In this document: positions 1 through 9,272 of the stretch, piece by piece
Numbering within the stretch: the first letter of the stretch is position 1
Layout of the letters: the number at the start of each line of letters is the position of its first letter
Source of the DNA: Limnoglobus sp043757025
GTDB lineage: Bacteria > Planctomycetota > Planctomycetia > Gemmatales > Gemmataceae
Assembly: GCA_043757025.1 (NCBI GenBank)
Contig: JAYVQG010000171.1
Coordinates: 5,370-69,369, forward strand
DNA length: 64,000 nucleotides
Direction: 5' to 3'
Translations under genes and position numbers: made by a program
Notes under the pieces: model-generated
What the model was told of the DNA's origin: nothing
The model's input: only the letters and a program-made list of their open reading frames with translations
Database searches by the model: none

Positions 1-42
1 TCAAAGACATGGCCGGTCGGCCCCGCGTCGTGACCGCGACAT

Positions 43-360
43 TTACGGCGTGAACCGGCGACCCTGTTTCGGGCGGAGTTTCCGAAAGTCGTGGTTGCGG
101 TACACCGTCAGAATCCGGTCGTCGTCGGTGGCGCACACCACTTGCACGCCTTCAAATTCTTCCAAGTGGATGCAATCTTTCGCCAGAGCTTCGGCGACTT
201 CATTTCGGCCAATCGCGTAGATGATGGCCCCACGGGTGTAAACGATCCGCCCGTAATTCAGCACCATTTCCACGGCTTCGGACGGAATGCCCCGGTTGCC
301 CATACGGCTTTCCGCGTGGCGGCTGAGCGGAGACCCAGGTTGCGGTAGACGCGGTCGCAT
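43..360 (-). CDS. Small DUF4258-like protein
   Basis: A 105-residue soluble protein. The core reads as SRHAESRMGNRGIP followed by a beta-rich part ending VVCATDDDRILTVYRN, the pattern of the DUF4258 family (small proteins often found near toxin or effector genes; biochemical role unknown). The open frame extends 50 codons further upstream, but the ATG at 360 is preceded by an AGAGGG ribosome-binding site about 9 bases away, and the upstream extension has no family-like sequence. No partner gene is adjacent: the next 600 bases are repeats. Family assignment is from remembered pattern, so moderately sure. Confidence 0.6.
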   Translation of the reverse strand: MRPRLPQPGSPLSRHAESRMGNRGIPSEAVEMVLNYGRIVYTRGAIIYAIGRNEVAEALAKDCIHLEEFEGVQVVCATDDDRILTVYRNHDFRKLRPKQGRRFTP

Positions 361-696
361 GTTCAGGCCCTCTGTGAAGGAAGGGACGCAGGAACGACAC
401 ATCGCGGATCGAAAGGGAGAGAGTAAAGCGTGATGTACTTGAATTCTACACACGAACACCCCCCTCGTGTCAAAGCCGAAATGTGAGAACGACGAGAGAA
501 TGGGCAAAATGTCGGTCCAGAGTGGCGATTCTCCCTCATCGCAACGATTGCAGCAATTGCGAACGCACTGGTTGTACCCGACCGTGTGGTGATCGATCCA
601 GACGCCTGGACGATAGCCCCCCCAACGGGGTTCGCCATCTCCGAGCCGTCGTTAATGCGCAAGAGCGTAACCCAGGGGTACTTACTTTCTCTTCTT
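361..696. other. Intergenic DNA with a degenerate planctomycete-type repeat fragment
   Basis: No credible gene. At 617-634 there is a CCCCCCCAACGGGGTTCG stretch followed by a CCCAGGGGTA near 670, which looks like a decayed half of the hairpin element at 795-917. The remaining sequence is unremarkable. Confidence 0.4.
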
Positions 697-775
697 GTAG
701 CTGGGGTCTGTGACCCCGGAAGCCTGACAATTGAGTAGACGCTGCCTCTCCACCGGCCTCACAGAGGCCAGCTAC
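697..775. repeat. Composite GTAGCTGG inverted repeat
   Basis: Two palindromic units face each other. The left unit starts GTAGCTGG at 697 and contains GGGGTCTGTGACCCC; the right unit ends CCAGCTAC at 775 and contains GGCCTCACAGAGGCC. The outer 8 bases are perfect inverted repeats, while the two inner stems use different pairs (GGGG/CCCC versus GGCC/GGCC). The same composite recurs at 11175-11230 and, split, at 54642-55018. Confidence 0.85.
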
Positions 776-794
776 ACAAGAAAGCTCACCCAGT

Positions 795-917
795 GGTACG
801 ACGAAGCGTCTAACCCTGGGCTATCAGATTTAACCCCGTTGGGGTAAGAACTGGCGATGGATTTACCCCAACGGGGTTCGATCTTTTAGCCCAGGGTTAG
901 ACGTCTTACGTCGTACC
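795..917. repeat. Large nested hairpin repeat
   Basis: Left arm GGTACGACG plus CGTCTAACCCTGGGCT (795-822) pairs with the right arm AGCCCAGGGTTAGACG plus CGTCGTACC (888-917), differing by a 2-base bulge. Inside lie two further palindromes, AACCCCGTTGGGGT (832-845) and ACCCCAACGGGGTT (864-877), that pair with themselves or with each other. Arms of about 28 bases with a structured loop suggest a folded RNA or a small non-autonomous repeat. It sits downstream of the minus-strand VWA gene at 990. Confidence 0.85.
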
Positions 918-989
918 CCCGGGCGTACATGCAAAATCGCGCCACTTCACAACGCGCAAGCGAGGAAAGTGCAAACCGAAAAACGTCGA

Positions 990-3242
990 CTACGACTTTC
1001 GCCCGTAGAAGCGGTTTGCGAGAACGCTCTCGGCGGCGATGCCGATCAGCACCGCGATCAGGAGCCAAGGGAAAAGGTCGAGCGGTTGGTTGAACTTCGA
1101 GGCGAGCACGTCGCGGAGTTTCAGGTCTTTGCCGATCGGCACGACGCTGTTGGGGCCGAAGAGATTTTCGATCGCTTCGGCAGGGACTTTGTCGAGCGTG
1201 CTTTCGTCGGCGGGAGCGTTCAAACTGAAACCCTCACGCCACTTGAGCGAATCGATCGTCAGCAAAAAGTTGCCCGTGTTCTGGGCGTTCGCGGCGGGCA
1301 AGCGATACTCGGTCTGGTTCTCCGCAAGTTCGATTTCTGAGTCGCGACCCGAAAAGCCCCGCCCTTCGAGCCGCAGTTTCGTGCCGGCTTTGCGTTCGCC
1401 GCGCGGCAATGTCACTGGCACGATTTGCCCGCTGACGAAGTTGAAATTCGCATCGGTCGGATCGCCCGCCATGTAGCGTATCAGTTGGTTCGGGATCGCG
1501 ACGGCCCACGAGTTGCCGACGTCCCAGTAATCGTTCCACGCTTCGAGTGGGTTCTTTTGCGTGTCGAATCGTGTCGTGAACAGCAACACTTTGCCGCCCT
1601 TGGTGCCGACGTTGCGCTCGAGCAATGCGGGACGTTGTTTTGCGGCATCATCGTCGTCGTCGTACTTCACGATGACGCTGCCTTCGGGTGCGCGTTCGAC
1701 GTCGAAGTATCGCAGAACGCGACGCGGATTGACGAGAATATCGATGTTGCCCTGGAGCTTCCACTCGATGAACGGCGCGAATAATGGGTGGCGAAGTGTC
1801 TCGTAATTGACGAGCCAGGTCACGCCGCGGGAACGGTCGTACGCAGTCGGTACTTTGGGATCCTTCGGCACTTCGGGCTTCGGGAACGTCGTCGCGTCGA
1901 TGGTGTCTTTCTTCAGCGAGCCGGGTAGTAACCGCCCCGCTTCCTCATCCGTCGTGCTGTAACTCGCGATTCGCGCATCGGGGCCGGGCATGACGAGCAG
2001 CTTCCCGCCAGACTCGACGTATGTGCGCAGTTTCGGCCACAACCGCACGGGGTCCGCGACGCCGAGCAGGCAGACCGCTTCGTAGCCGGTTAGGTTCGGG
2101 ACTTCATCCGCGAGCTTGACTTCGCAATCGAACTCGCCCTTGACCGCGTGCGAGAGTTGCCACATGTCTGCATCGGAAATCTTATCCGTCAGCGTGAGAA
2201 TCTTGCGCGGCTCGGCTACCTTGAACGTGAAGAACCGAATGTTGTCCGCGGCGAGTTTATCCGCATTTTCCAGGCGAATTTCGACCTGATGCACGCCCGG
2301 TGTCAACTGCGTGCCATCGAGTAAGAACGAGACGCCCTGGCTCGCCCCGCTCGAAACTTTCACCAGTTTCTTTTGCTCCGGCACGTTCGGCATCGTCGTG
2401 ATGCGGCAATTCACCGTCGCTTCGACTTCCGGCCCCGCGACCGCAATCGTCGCGTTCAGCAGCACCGGCTTGCCTTGCGGTACGATCTGCGGTTTCAGTT
2501 CGATACCGGTGATCGCTACGTTCGCGGGTTCGTCGATTCCGACATCGACGAACAGGTGCGACACGGCGGGTGGCGGGATACTTTCGCGGAGTTTCTTGAG
2601 GTCGTCGGTGCGGGTGGCATCCCAACAGGCCGCGGTGCGATCCGAGAACACTGCCACGAGACGCGACATCGGCTCGGCGACTTCGCTTTCCCGATCGACC
2701 GTCTTCAGAAGCTGATACGCATTCGCAATCGACGCCGTCACCGGCACCGCCACGCCCTTCGGTTCTTTCATCGCTTCGAGCTTCTTGCGGGCATCGCCGA
2801 TCGAAACTTCCCAACTGCCCCCGGCGTCGGCCGGGTCGAGGATCGCGACTTTGGAACCGCTCGGCAGATCGTCCAGCAGTTCGAGCGCCCGCCGCCGCGC
2901 TTCGTCGAGCCGTGTTCGGTCGTTCGCGGTGTACCCCATACTCGGCGAGGTATCGACGATCATCGCCACCGCCACCGGTTGTTCGCCGGAGAAATTGATA
3001 CCGCCAAAGTCGCCGGTGAGCGACGGTTGATAGAGCGCCAGCCCGAACAGCGCGATGAGTAGCATTCGCAAAAGTAACAGGAAAAAGTGCCGTAACCGCA
3101 TCTTTCGCTGGTTGATGCGGCGCTTCTGTTGCAGGAATCGAATCGCGGGGAAAACGAGCCGCTTCGGCTCTTGCTTCATGATGAGGTGAAGCAGAATCGG
3201 CAGTCCAACCAACATCGCCGTCGCCAACAGGATCGCGTGCAT
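990..3242 (-). CDS. BatA-type membrane protein with VWA domain
   Basis: A 750-residue membrane protein. The N-terminus has the BatA/aerotolerance double-membrane signature: a hydrophobic segment with GLPILLHLIM, a basic loop with QKRRINQRKMRLRH, then a second hydrophobic helix LLLLRMLLIALFGLAL. A von Willebrand factor A domain follows with a DTSPSMG metal-site (MIDAS) motif. The central part resembles a glutamine-amidotransferase-like fold, and a last hydrophobic helix sits near the C-terminus. The ATG at 3242 is chosen because the BatA signature starts there; the open frame runs 83 codons further upstream into the divergent neighbour's leader. No MoxR or DUF58 partner is adjacent. Such proteins are thought to act in envelope maintenance; the exact role is unknown. 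Confidence 0.85.
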   Translation of the reverse strand: MHAILLATAMLVGLPILLHLIMKQEPKRLVFPAIRFLQQKRRINQRKMRLRHFFLLLLRMLLIALFGLALYQPSLTGDFGGINFSGEQPVAVAMIVDTSPSMGYTANDRTRLDEARRRALELLDDLPSGSKVAILDPADAGGSWEVSIGDARKKLEAMKEPKGVAVPVTASIANAYQLLKTVDRESEVAEPMSRLVAVFSDRTAACWDATRTDDLKKLRESIPPPAVSHLFVDVGIDEPANVAITGIELKPQIVPQGKPVLLNATIAVAGPEVEATVNCRITTMPNVPEQKKLVKVSSGASQGVSFLLDGTQLTPGVHQVEIRLENADKLAADNIRFFTFKVAEPRKILTLTDKISDADMWQLSHAVKGEFDCEVKLADEVPNLTGYEAVCLLGVADPVRLWPKLRTYVESGGKLLVMPGPDARIASYSTTDEEAGRLLPGSLKKDTIDATTFPKPEVPKDPKVPTAYDRSRGVTWLVNYETLRHPLFAPFIEWKLQGNIDILVNPRRVLRYFDVERAPEGSVIVKYDDDDDAAKQRPALLERNVGTKGGKVLLFTTRFDTQKNPLEAWNDYWDVGNSWAVAIPNQLIRYMAGDPTDANFNFVSGQIVPVTLPRGERKAGTKLRLEGRGFSGRDSEIELAENQTEYRLPAANAQNTGNFLLTIDSLKWREGFSLNAPADESTLDKVPAEAIENLFGPNSVVPIGKDLKLRDVLASKFNQPLDLFPWLLIAVLIGIAAESVLANRFYGRKS

Positions 3243-3381
3243 AGCAATAATGTACTTGAGTTTGCCCGAAACGACACGGCGCGGAATCGTCACGCGATTG
3301 TCACGGCCGTTCGTTGTCCCGGTGCGTTCGCGATACATTGTAGCCGCCCGAACTCTCCGATTGCTCTTTGCGAGGCATCTC

Positions 3382-4959
3382 ATGCGATATTTGAGGATAC
3401 TGCTGATGGCACTGACGTTCGCAATCCCGCAAGTGTGCGATGCGGCCGAGATTCCGACGACGAGCAAAATCGTCGCGGTCGATCTGTTCAAGAATGGCCT
3501 CGCGGTCGTTCGACGCGAAGCGACACTCGGTAAAGCGGGTGCGTACGTCCTCGACGATGTCCCCGATGCGATTCACGGCACGTACTGGATCGATAGTTCC
3601 GCGCCGGTCGAATCGCTGATGCGGACGCGCGAAGTCGATGTGCCCGCGAATGAAACGCTCCCCGGAAACATGCAAGACGACCTGGCCGGCAAGAAAGTAA
3701 CGATCCATTTCCGCGGTGAGAAACTCGCGCCGGTGGTCGGCACCGTGGTCAAATTCAAGGTGCCGAAGGGCGAGGATGTCACTCCGCAACCGTCGCGGTT
3801 TCTGATCGTCGATACGGCCAAGGGGCGCAGCTTCGTCGAAGCGTCGGAGATCGTCAACATCGAAGCGGAAGCCGGTGACGGCAAGGTAAAACGTCGACGC
3901 TCGCAACTGGTGCTGACGGTCGGCGATAACCCGAAGGCCGAGACGAAGATCGTCATCCGCTACCTCACACGCGGCCTCGCCTGGGCACCGAGTTACAAGA
4001 TCGATATCAGCGACCCAAAGACGCTGACGCTCGAACAGCACGCGGTCGTGAAGAACGAACTTGCGGACCTCGCCGATGCGGAACTGCGGTTGATCTCCGG
4101 CTTCCCGAGCGTGCAGTTCGGCCACGTGCGTTCGCTAATGTCGAACCGCACGACGATGGCCGCGTTCTTCGGCGAATTGAATAATAGTGGCGGGCACAAT
4201 AACGACGCGATGTTCAACAGCGTGGTGACGCAGAATCTCGCCTTGAGTAATTTTCGCACGCCGCGGTCGATGCCGAGCCTCGGGGTGATTCCGACGGGCG
4301 AAGGCGTGGACCTCCACTACGAGCCGATCGGGAAACGCACACTCGCGGATGGCGACGCACTTTCGCTCACCGTGGCAAAGGGCACCGCGAAGTACGAGCG
4401 TATCGTCGAATGGCTCGTGCCCGATACTCGCGATGTGTACGGTCGGTCCGTCGACGGGCAGACTCACACCGATGACGATTCGCCGTGGGATGCCCTGCGG
4501 TTCCAGAACCCGTTGAAGTTCCCGATGACGACCGGCCCCGCAATGGTAATCGCCGACGGCAAATTCAACGGCCAACGCACGAGCTACTGGGTGAACGCGG
4601 GCGAAGAGATGGTCCTCCGCGTCGACAAGGCACTGAGCGTGCGAACGTACACGACCGAGAACGAGGACCCGAAAGAACCGAACCGCGACGCGATCTGGCT
4701 CGGCGGCCGGCAATACCGCAAAACGACGGTCGAAGGCGAAATTACGGTCAACAACCACCGCAAGGAAACGATCGAACTCATCGTCCGCCGTCGATTTTCG
4801 GGCGAGTTAATTACCGCCGATGGCACCCCGAAAACCTCGCTTCGCGAAGAAGGCGCATACTCGGTGAACAAGCGCAACGAGCTGTTCTGGACGATCCCCC
4901 TGAAAGCGGGCGAAGAGCGCAAGTTGAAGTATCGCTACAGCGTGCTGGTGATGTCGTAA
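3382..4959 (+). CDS. Secreted DUF4139-domain protein
   Basis: A 525-residue exported protein. Residues 1-22 form a signal peptide (MRYLRILLMALTFAIP...CDA). The N-terminal part has the DUF4139-type start with KNGLAVVRREATL, and the middle has GLAWAPSYKIDI followed by beta-rich sequence to the end. This is the MuiA-like family, which in other bacteria is described as a mucoidy inhibitor of unknown biochemistry. Start ATG at 3382 has a GAGG at 3372-3375; the frame upstream overlaps the divergent VWA gene's leader and lacks signal-peptide character. It is transcribed divergently from the VWA gene with 139 bases between starts. Confidence 0.75.
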   Translation: MRYLRILLMALTFAIPQVCDAAEIPTTSKIVAVDLFKNGLAVVRREATLGKAGAYVLDDVPDAIHGTYWIDSSAPVESLMRTREVDVPANETLPGNMQDDLAGKKVTIHFRGEKLAPVVGTVVKFKVPKGEDVTPQPSRFLIVDTAKGRSFVEASEIVNIEAEAGDGKVKRRRSQLVLTVGDNPKAETKIVIRYLTRGLAWAPSYKIDISDPKTLTLEQHAVVKNELADLADAELRLISGFPSVQFGHVRSLMSNRTTMAAFFGELNNSGGHNNDAMFNSVVTQNLALSNFRTPRSMPSLGVIPTGEGVDLHYEPIGKRTLADGDALSLTVAKGTAKYERIVEWLVPDTRDVYGRSVDGQTHTDDDSPWDALRFQNPLKFPMTTGPAMVIADGKFNGQRTSYWVNAGEEMVLRVDKALSVRTYTTENEDPKEPNRDAIWLGGRQYRKTTVEGEITVNNHRKETIELIVRRRFSGELITADGTPKTSLREEGAYSVNKRNELFWTIPLKAGEERKLKYRYSVLVMS

Positions 4960-5061
4960 CCCGACAACCTTCTCGTAAGTTTCTTCGCGTAACGCCACGT
5001 TTGGCCATAGAAATGTCTGCGGCGATGTTGTTGTGCCGCATTCACTCGAAAGGCCACTCCC

Positions 5062-6042
5062 ATGATGCGATTTCTGTTACTGGCGATACTCTCGTTGGCG
5101 AGTGTCGTCCACGCGGCGGATGCCGTGTTGGTGCCGCTGCAAACGGTGGCGTTGAAAGGCGTCGATGGCAAACTCGATCACCTCGCCGTCGACTCTAAAG
5201 GGCAACGCCTGTTCGTGGCGAACAAGCCGAACAACACGCTCGATGTCGTCGATCTCAAGACCAACACGATGGTGCAGCAGATCGCCAATCAAGGGAAAAT
5301 TTCGGGCATCGCGTATGCGGCCGACCTCGACATGATCTACGTCGGCAACGGCGCGGGTGTCTGTAATGGCTTCGATGGCAAGGACTATAAGCTCGTTTTC
5401 TCAACGCCCGCCAAAGGTGCGGACAACGTGCATTACCATTCTGGCAACAAGATGGTCTACGTGGCGCATGGTGCCACGCTCTCCGAACTCGATGCGAAAA
5501 CGGGCGATGTGAAGGCCGCCATCGCGTTGCCCGGCGATGCGCACGGCTTCAAGATCGACAAGAAAGCGGGCCTCATTTACGTCGTGCTCACGAAGCCGAG
5601 CCTGATCGCCGTCGTGGACGTTGCCAAACGCGAAGTGACCGCGAAGTTCCCGCTGACGCTATCGGATGCCGGTAGTCCGATCGCCCAAGATGCCACCAAC
5701 GGTTTGCTGTTCGTCGGTTGCCCCAAGAAGCCGATGGTCGTGGTCTTCGACGCGAAAACCGGCAAGGAATTAACGAGTATCGCGATCCCCGCTGGCATCG
5801 ACGACCTGCACTTCGACTCGAAGCGCAACCGCCTGTATGCGTCGTGCTCCGATAGCGTGCTGGCCGTCATCGAAAAGAAAGGCGACGCCTACGAAGTGAC
5901 AGCAAAAATCGACACCCCGAAGAACTCGCGAACCTGCGCCTGGAGCGGCAACAAACTCTACTTGGGCGTACCCAAACAAGAAGGCAAAGACGGCCCCGAA
6001 GTGCGCATCTTTGAAGCCAAGCCGGATGTCGAGAAGAAGTGA
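5062..6042 (+). CDS. Secreted YncE-like beta-propeller protein
   Basis: A 326-residue protein with an N-terminal signal peptide (MMRFLLLAILSLASVVHAADA) and then repeated blades such as LDHLAVDSKGQRLFVANK, GLIYVVLTKPSLIAVVDV and NRLYASCSDSVLAVIE, the pattern of YVTN/YncE-type seven-bladed propellers. No catalytic residues can be assigned. An AAAGG lies upstream of the double ATG. It lies 102 bases after the DUF4139 gene on the same strand and may be co-transcribed with it. Such proteins often bind ligands or partners in the periplasm; function here is unknown. Confidence 0.75.
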   Translation: MMRFLLLAILSLASVVHAADAVLVPLQTVALKGVDGKLDHLAVDSKGQRLFVANKPNNTLDVVDLKTNTMVQQIANQGKISGIAYAADLDMIYVGNGAGVCNGFDGKDYKLVFSTPAKGADNVHYHSGNKMVYVAHGATLSELDAKTGDVKAAIALPGDAHGFKIDKKAGLIYVVLTKPSLIAVVDVAKREVTAKFPLTLSDAGSPIAQDATNGLLFVGCPKKPMVVVFDAKTGKELTSIAIPAGIDDLHFDSKRNRLYASCSDSVLAVIEKKGDAYEVTAKIDTPKNSRTCAWSGNKLYLGVPKQEGKDGPEVRIFEAKPDVEKK

Positions 6043-6118
6043 TTCTGGTGACCGCAGGTTTTCAACCTTCGTACTTGTAACGACTGCGTGTCGAGTCTGC
6101 GAGACAAGACAGTTCGTA
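6042..6118. repeat. Degenerate half copy of the CCGCAGGT element
   Basis: ATTCTGGTGACCGCAGGT at 6042 and GAGTCTGCGA...GTTCGT near 6093-6117 match in order the left half of the complete 197-base element at 54708-54904, with scattered substitutions. It fills the gap between the two propeller genes. The right inverted end is missing. Confidence 0.55.
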
Positions 6119-6153
6119 CATCTGCACGTAAGTCATTCCGAAAAGGACTCTCC

Positions 6154-7131
6154 ATGAAACGCATCGTTGCCGTGTGTTGCCTTTTCATTTCGGCGTCGGC
6201 GTTCGCCGACGATCCAATCTTCGTTCGAGGTGCGAAACTGACAGTCGAATCGGCTGCCGGTGCAGGTGGCGAAGGCCCCGCGTGGGATCCCGAACTCGGC
6301 TTGTTTTCCAGTGGTAATGGCCACATCAACCGACTGAGCCGCGACGGCAAGAGTTCGATTTTCCGCAAAGATGCGGGCACGAACGGCTTGCTGTTCGACC
6401 GCGATGGCACACTGCTCGCCTGCGAACCCGAGCAACGCCGAATCACGCGCACATCGCGCGATGGAAAGGTCACCGTGCTGACCGATTCTTTCAATAACAA
6501 AAAGTACAACCACACCAACGACCTCACACTCGATTCGCAAAACCGCATCTACTTTTCCGATCCGCGTTACGGCCCGCGAGAGGACATGCAACAGCGCAAC
6601 GACAAAAACGAAACGTACGAAGGCGTCTACCGCGTCGACGCCAACGGCACCGTTGCCCGTGTGATTGGCCGCGAAGTCGAACGCGCTAACGGCGTGCTGG
6701 TGTCGGCGGGCGACAAATATCTGTACGTCGCGGACAATAACAACGACCTCGGCGGCGCGCGGAAACTCTGGCGATTCGACTTAAAACGCGATGGCAGCGT
6801 CGATCTCAAAAGCCAGAAGCTCCTCTACGATTGGGGCAAAGGGCGAGGCCCCGATGGCCTGAAGCAAGACGCGAAAGGACGCCTCTACGTGGCAGGCGGC
6901 CTGAACAAACCGAACCCACCTTCCGAACCCGCCACCGACGTCAAGGGCGGCATCTACGTGCTGAGTCCCGAAGGCAAATTGCTCGATTTCCTACCCGTGC
7001 CGACCGACGAAGTGACGAATTGCGCCTTCGGTGGCGACGACCGCATGTCGCTATATATCACCGGCGGCGGCACGATCTATCGCATCCGTACGACGACCGC
7101 CGGCCACGTCATTTGGCCACTCGCGAAGTAA
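6154..7131 (+). CDS. Secreted SMP-30/gluconolactonase-like protein
   Basis: A 325-residue protein with signal peptide MKRIVAVCCLFISASAFA. The body is a six-bladed propeller of the SMP-30/gluconolactonase/LRE type: GEGPAWDPELGLFSSG (metal-site Glu), NHTNDLTLDSQNRIYFSD, ANGVLVSAGDKYLYVADN and GPDGLKQDAKGRLYVA. In the family these residues bind a divalent metal and hydrolyse lactones such as gluconolactone. The ATG at 6154 has AAAAGGA at 6141-6147; an upstream in-frame ATG at 6088 lies inside the repeat and lacks a site. Substrate is not readable from sequence. Confidence 0.85.
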   Translation: MKRIVAVCCLFISASAFADDPIFVRGAKLTVESAAGAGGEGPAWDPELGLFSSGNGHINRLSRDGKSSIFRKDAGTNGLLFDRDGTLLACEPEQRRITRTSRDGKVTVLTDSFNNKKYNHTNDLTLDSQNRIYFSDPRYGPREDMQQRNDKNETYEGVYRVDANGTVARVIGREVERANGVLVSAGDKYLYVADNNNDLGGARKLWRFDLKRDGSVDLKSQKLLYDWGKGRGPDGLKQDAKGRLYVAGGLNKPNPPSEPATDVKGGIYVLSPEGKLLDFLPVPTDEVTNCAFGGDDRMSLYITGGGTIYRIRTTTAGHVIWPLAK

Positions 7132-7207
7132 AGTCAGGTTTCGTATCGGCTACGCTGTCCCCGGCGGATTCTATAAAATCTCAGGACTTCCTACTGAGGG
7201 CTATGTC

Positions 7208-8641
7208 ATGACTGAACCGACGCCGCTTGCCAATTACCAATCGTACAAGAACCTGCCGCCGCTGGCGGGGCTATGCACGATTGAGGACGCGATTCAACCG
7301 GGGTTGTCGGTCGAGGAATGCGTGCGGCGATTGAAGCGATTCCACTATTGTTTCGTGCGATTGCACGCGATTTTGACGGCGCGAATCACGGCGGAGCCGA
7401 TCTACGAATTGAAGATGGCGTACTCGCACCATGCGTATTTGTGTGCGGAACATGTGACGGCATTCCGGCAGCGCATCTCCGAGATGCGCGAACCGCCGCT
7501 CGGCCTCGAAGTCGTGCCGCACCCGGCGCTCGAAGCCTTTTTCGACGAAATTCGCAACGCGCCCAGCACCGAAGAGATCCTGTTCGGCATCTACTCGCGG
7601 GCCGTCCCGGCACTCCTCGAAGCGTGCGAACGCTACATTCGCGATACGCACCCGCTCGCCGATGCACCCTCGCGGCGCATCTTACGGTTCGCGCGGCTCG
7701 AACTGTGCGACCTCATCGAGTTCGGCCAACCGGCCGTCGTCGAGTTGCCGCTCGCGAACTCGACTGCGTGGAACACGTTGCTCGAAAATCTGCTCGAAAT
7801 CGCGGGCGGCGTCGATGGTCGGAATCCCGTCGATGAGCCGAACCTCCCGCGTATCCATTCGAATAGTACTTACACGTACGATCCGATACCGAAACGCGAC
7901 GAGCGTTTCCAGGATTTATGGAACCAGGGCGTGAATGCGGAGGCGTTCCTTTATTCAAAGGCGTATCCGCCGAGCGCCAAGGCTCTGATGATGATGTACA
8001 AACGCATTCGCGAAATTGATGTGCCCGAGATGATGGCGAGCATCATCGTGCAGACCTCCGGCAAGCCGTGGAATTACTACCGCGATATGTCGCGTCAACT
8101 CTGGGACGAAGCCCGCCACGCGATGATGGGCGAAGTCGGCTTCGTGGCACTCGGCGTCGACTGGACGCAAGCCCGCATCACCTACAACTGGTCGTACCGG
8201 TTGAACACCGAATGCACGCCGCAAGAGCGCCACGCGGTGCTGTTCTTCATCGAGCAAGGACTGATGCCGAAGAGCGGAAAACGCTACGAATACGAAGTGG
8301 CGCACGAATCCGGCGTGCCGATCATGGGTACGATTCAGGACTTCGACTGGGCGGACGAAGTGCTGCACAGCCAGATCGGGCGGCAGTGGCTGGTGCCCGA
8401 ATACGGCGGGTTGCTATCCGCGATGAAGTACGGCGACGAATGTTGGAGCCGCATCCTCAGCAACTGGGCGACGGTCAAGGAAAAGGGCCTGACGGCGCAC
8501 GAAAACTGGTGGCCCGGAATCTACAAGCAAGCCTGTATCGCCGCGAAACGGGTACCCGAGGCACATGTATTGGATTTCGCCGAAACCTACGAAGCGAAGC
8601 GCGCCGACATCCATCGCGGCGGGTTGGTCGGCGGCGAGTGA
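7208..8641 (+). CDS. Putative ferritin-like diiron protein, unknown function
   Basis: A 477-residue, mostly helical soluble protein with no signal peptide. I do not recognise a named family. The C-terminal half carries the order of residues expected of a four-helix diiron bundle: E274, E301-x-x-H304 (in WDEARHAMMGE), E349, and E384-x-x-H387 (in DWADEVLHSQIG). The N-terminal half has another helical stretch with H74, H75, E81 and H82. The ATG at 7208 follows GAGGG at 7196-7200; the open frame to 7031 overlaps the previous gene. It may be co-transcribed with the lactonase-like gene 76 bases upstream. Diiron assignment is inference from residue spacing. Confidence 0.55.
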   Translation: MTEPTPLANYQSYKNLPPLAGLCTIEDAIQPGLSVEECVRRLKRFHYCFVRLHAILTARITAEPIYELKMAYSHHAYLCAEHVTAFRQRISEMREPPLGLEVVPHPALEAFFDEIRNAPSTEEILFGIYSRAVPALLEACERYIRDTHPLADAPSRRILRFARLELCDLIEFGQPAVVELPLANSTAWNTLLENLLEIAGGVDGRNPVDEPNLPRIHSNSTYTYDPIPKRDERFQDLWNQGVNAEAFLYSKAYPPSAKALMMMYKRIREIDVPEMMASIIVQTSGKPWNYYRDMSRQLWDEARHAMMGEVGFVALGVDWTQARITYNWSYRLNTECTPQERHAVLFFIEQGLMPKSGKRYEYEVAHESGVPIMGTIQDFDWADEVLHSQIGRQWLVPEYGGLLSAMKYGDECWSRILSNWATVKEKGLTAHENWWPGIYKQACIAAKRVPEAHVLDFAETYEAKRADIHRGGLVGGE

Positions 8642-8951
8642 ATAGTAGAATTCGGTTACGTACTGAAAACTATTGCCGATCTGTAAGTGGAGTATTTCCA
8701 CAGCAGATTGGCTTTCATTTTGTAAGCGTGCTAGAAATGCTGGGGTATATGATGTTGTGCCTTCAATTTAACTGACCGGCGCAAAACCCACAATCGCTCA
8801 TTTGGGCAGCACCGTACGATTCGGCGTAGACCGGAAAACCCCGGCAAAACTGCGGGACTATTTCGACAAATTCTTCGCGCAGTTCCTGGACTCCGTTCTA
8901 GCATTGGGCAGAGTTACTACTTAGTTTGTCACCACCGCATGGAGCATAACG
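8642..8951. other. Intergenic region with one short protein-like open stretch
   Basis: No recognised gene. On the plus strand 8802-8924 is an uninterrupted 40-codon stretch from a TTG, encoding an amphipathic helical sequence containing AKLRDYFDKFFAQFLDSVL. There is no convincing ribosome-binding site, so it may be a gene remnant. A GGAG at 8941 belongs to the next gene. Confidence 0.35.
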
Positions 8952-9272
8952 ATGCTCAGCTTGACGATACTTTCCCTGACGATCGCTTTGACGCTCGCAT
9001 CGCTCGCCATCTTGTGCGTCGTGGCGACTCGCGAATCGGTACTCAGCCCGGCAATGGTCAACCCGTTCTGCACGCCGACCGTCACCGATCCCACCTCCGA
9101 GACCATGCCGATCTCAGCGATGGACAATACGCTCGCCGGCGACTGGCAGACGGTCGAACTCTCGAACCTGTCGCACGTCGAAGACTTGCTGGACAATTTG
9201 GAAATTCACAACATCCGCCACAAAGAAGTCGAAATCCTCAGCAATGACAAGTTCGTCGTCCGCTGGCGTTGA
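8952..9272 (+). CDS. Small single-pass membrane protein
   Basis: A 106-residue protein. Residues 1-26 are a hydrophobic membrane anchor (LSLTIALTLASLAILCVVA); the rest is soluble, acidic, and ends VEILSNDKFVVRWR. The segment VEDLLDNLEIHNIRHKEVEIL looks like a compact alpha/beta module. The ATG at 8952 has GGAG at 8941-8944. I do not recognise the family. No clear functional link to its neighbours. Confidence 0.6.
   Translation: MLSLTILSLTIALTLASLAILCVVATRESVLSPAMVNPFCTPTVTDPTSETMPISAMDNTLAGDWQTVELSNLSHVEDLLDNLEIHNIRHKEVEILSNDKFVVRWR

Noticed and set aside
3243..3491. N-terminal extension of the VWA protein
   Set aside because: Overlaps the divergent gene's signal-peptide region; the BatA membrane signature begins at the ATG at 3242.
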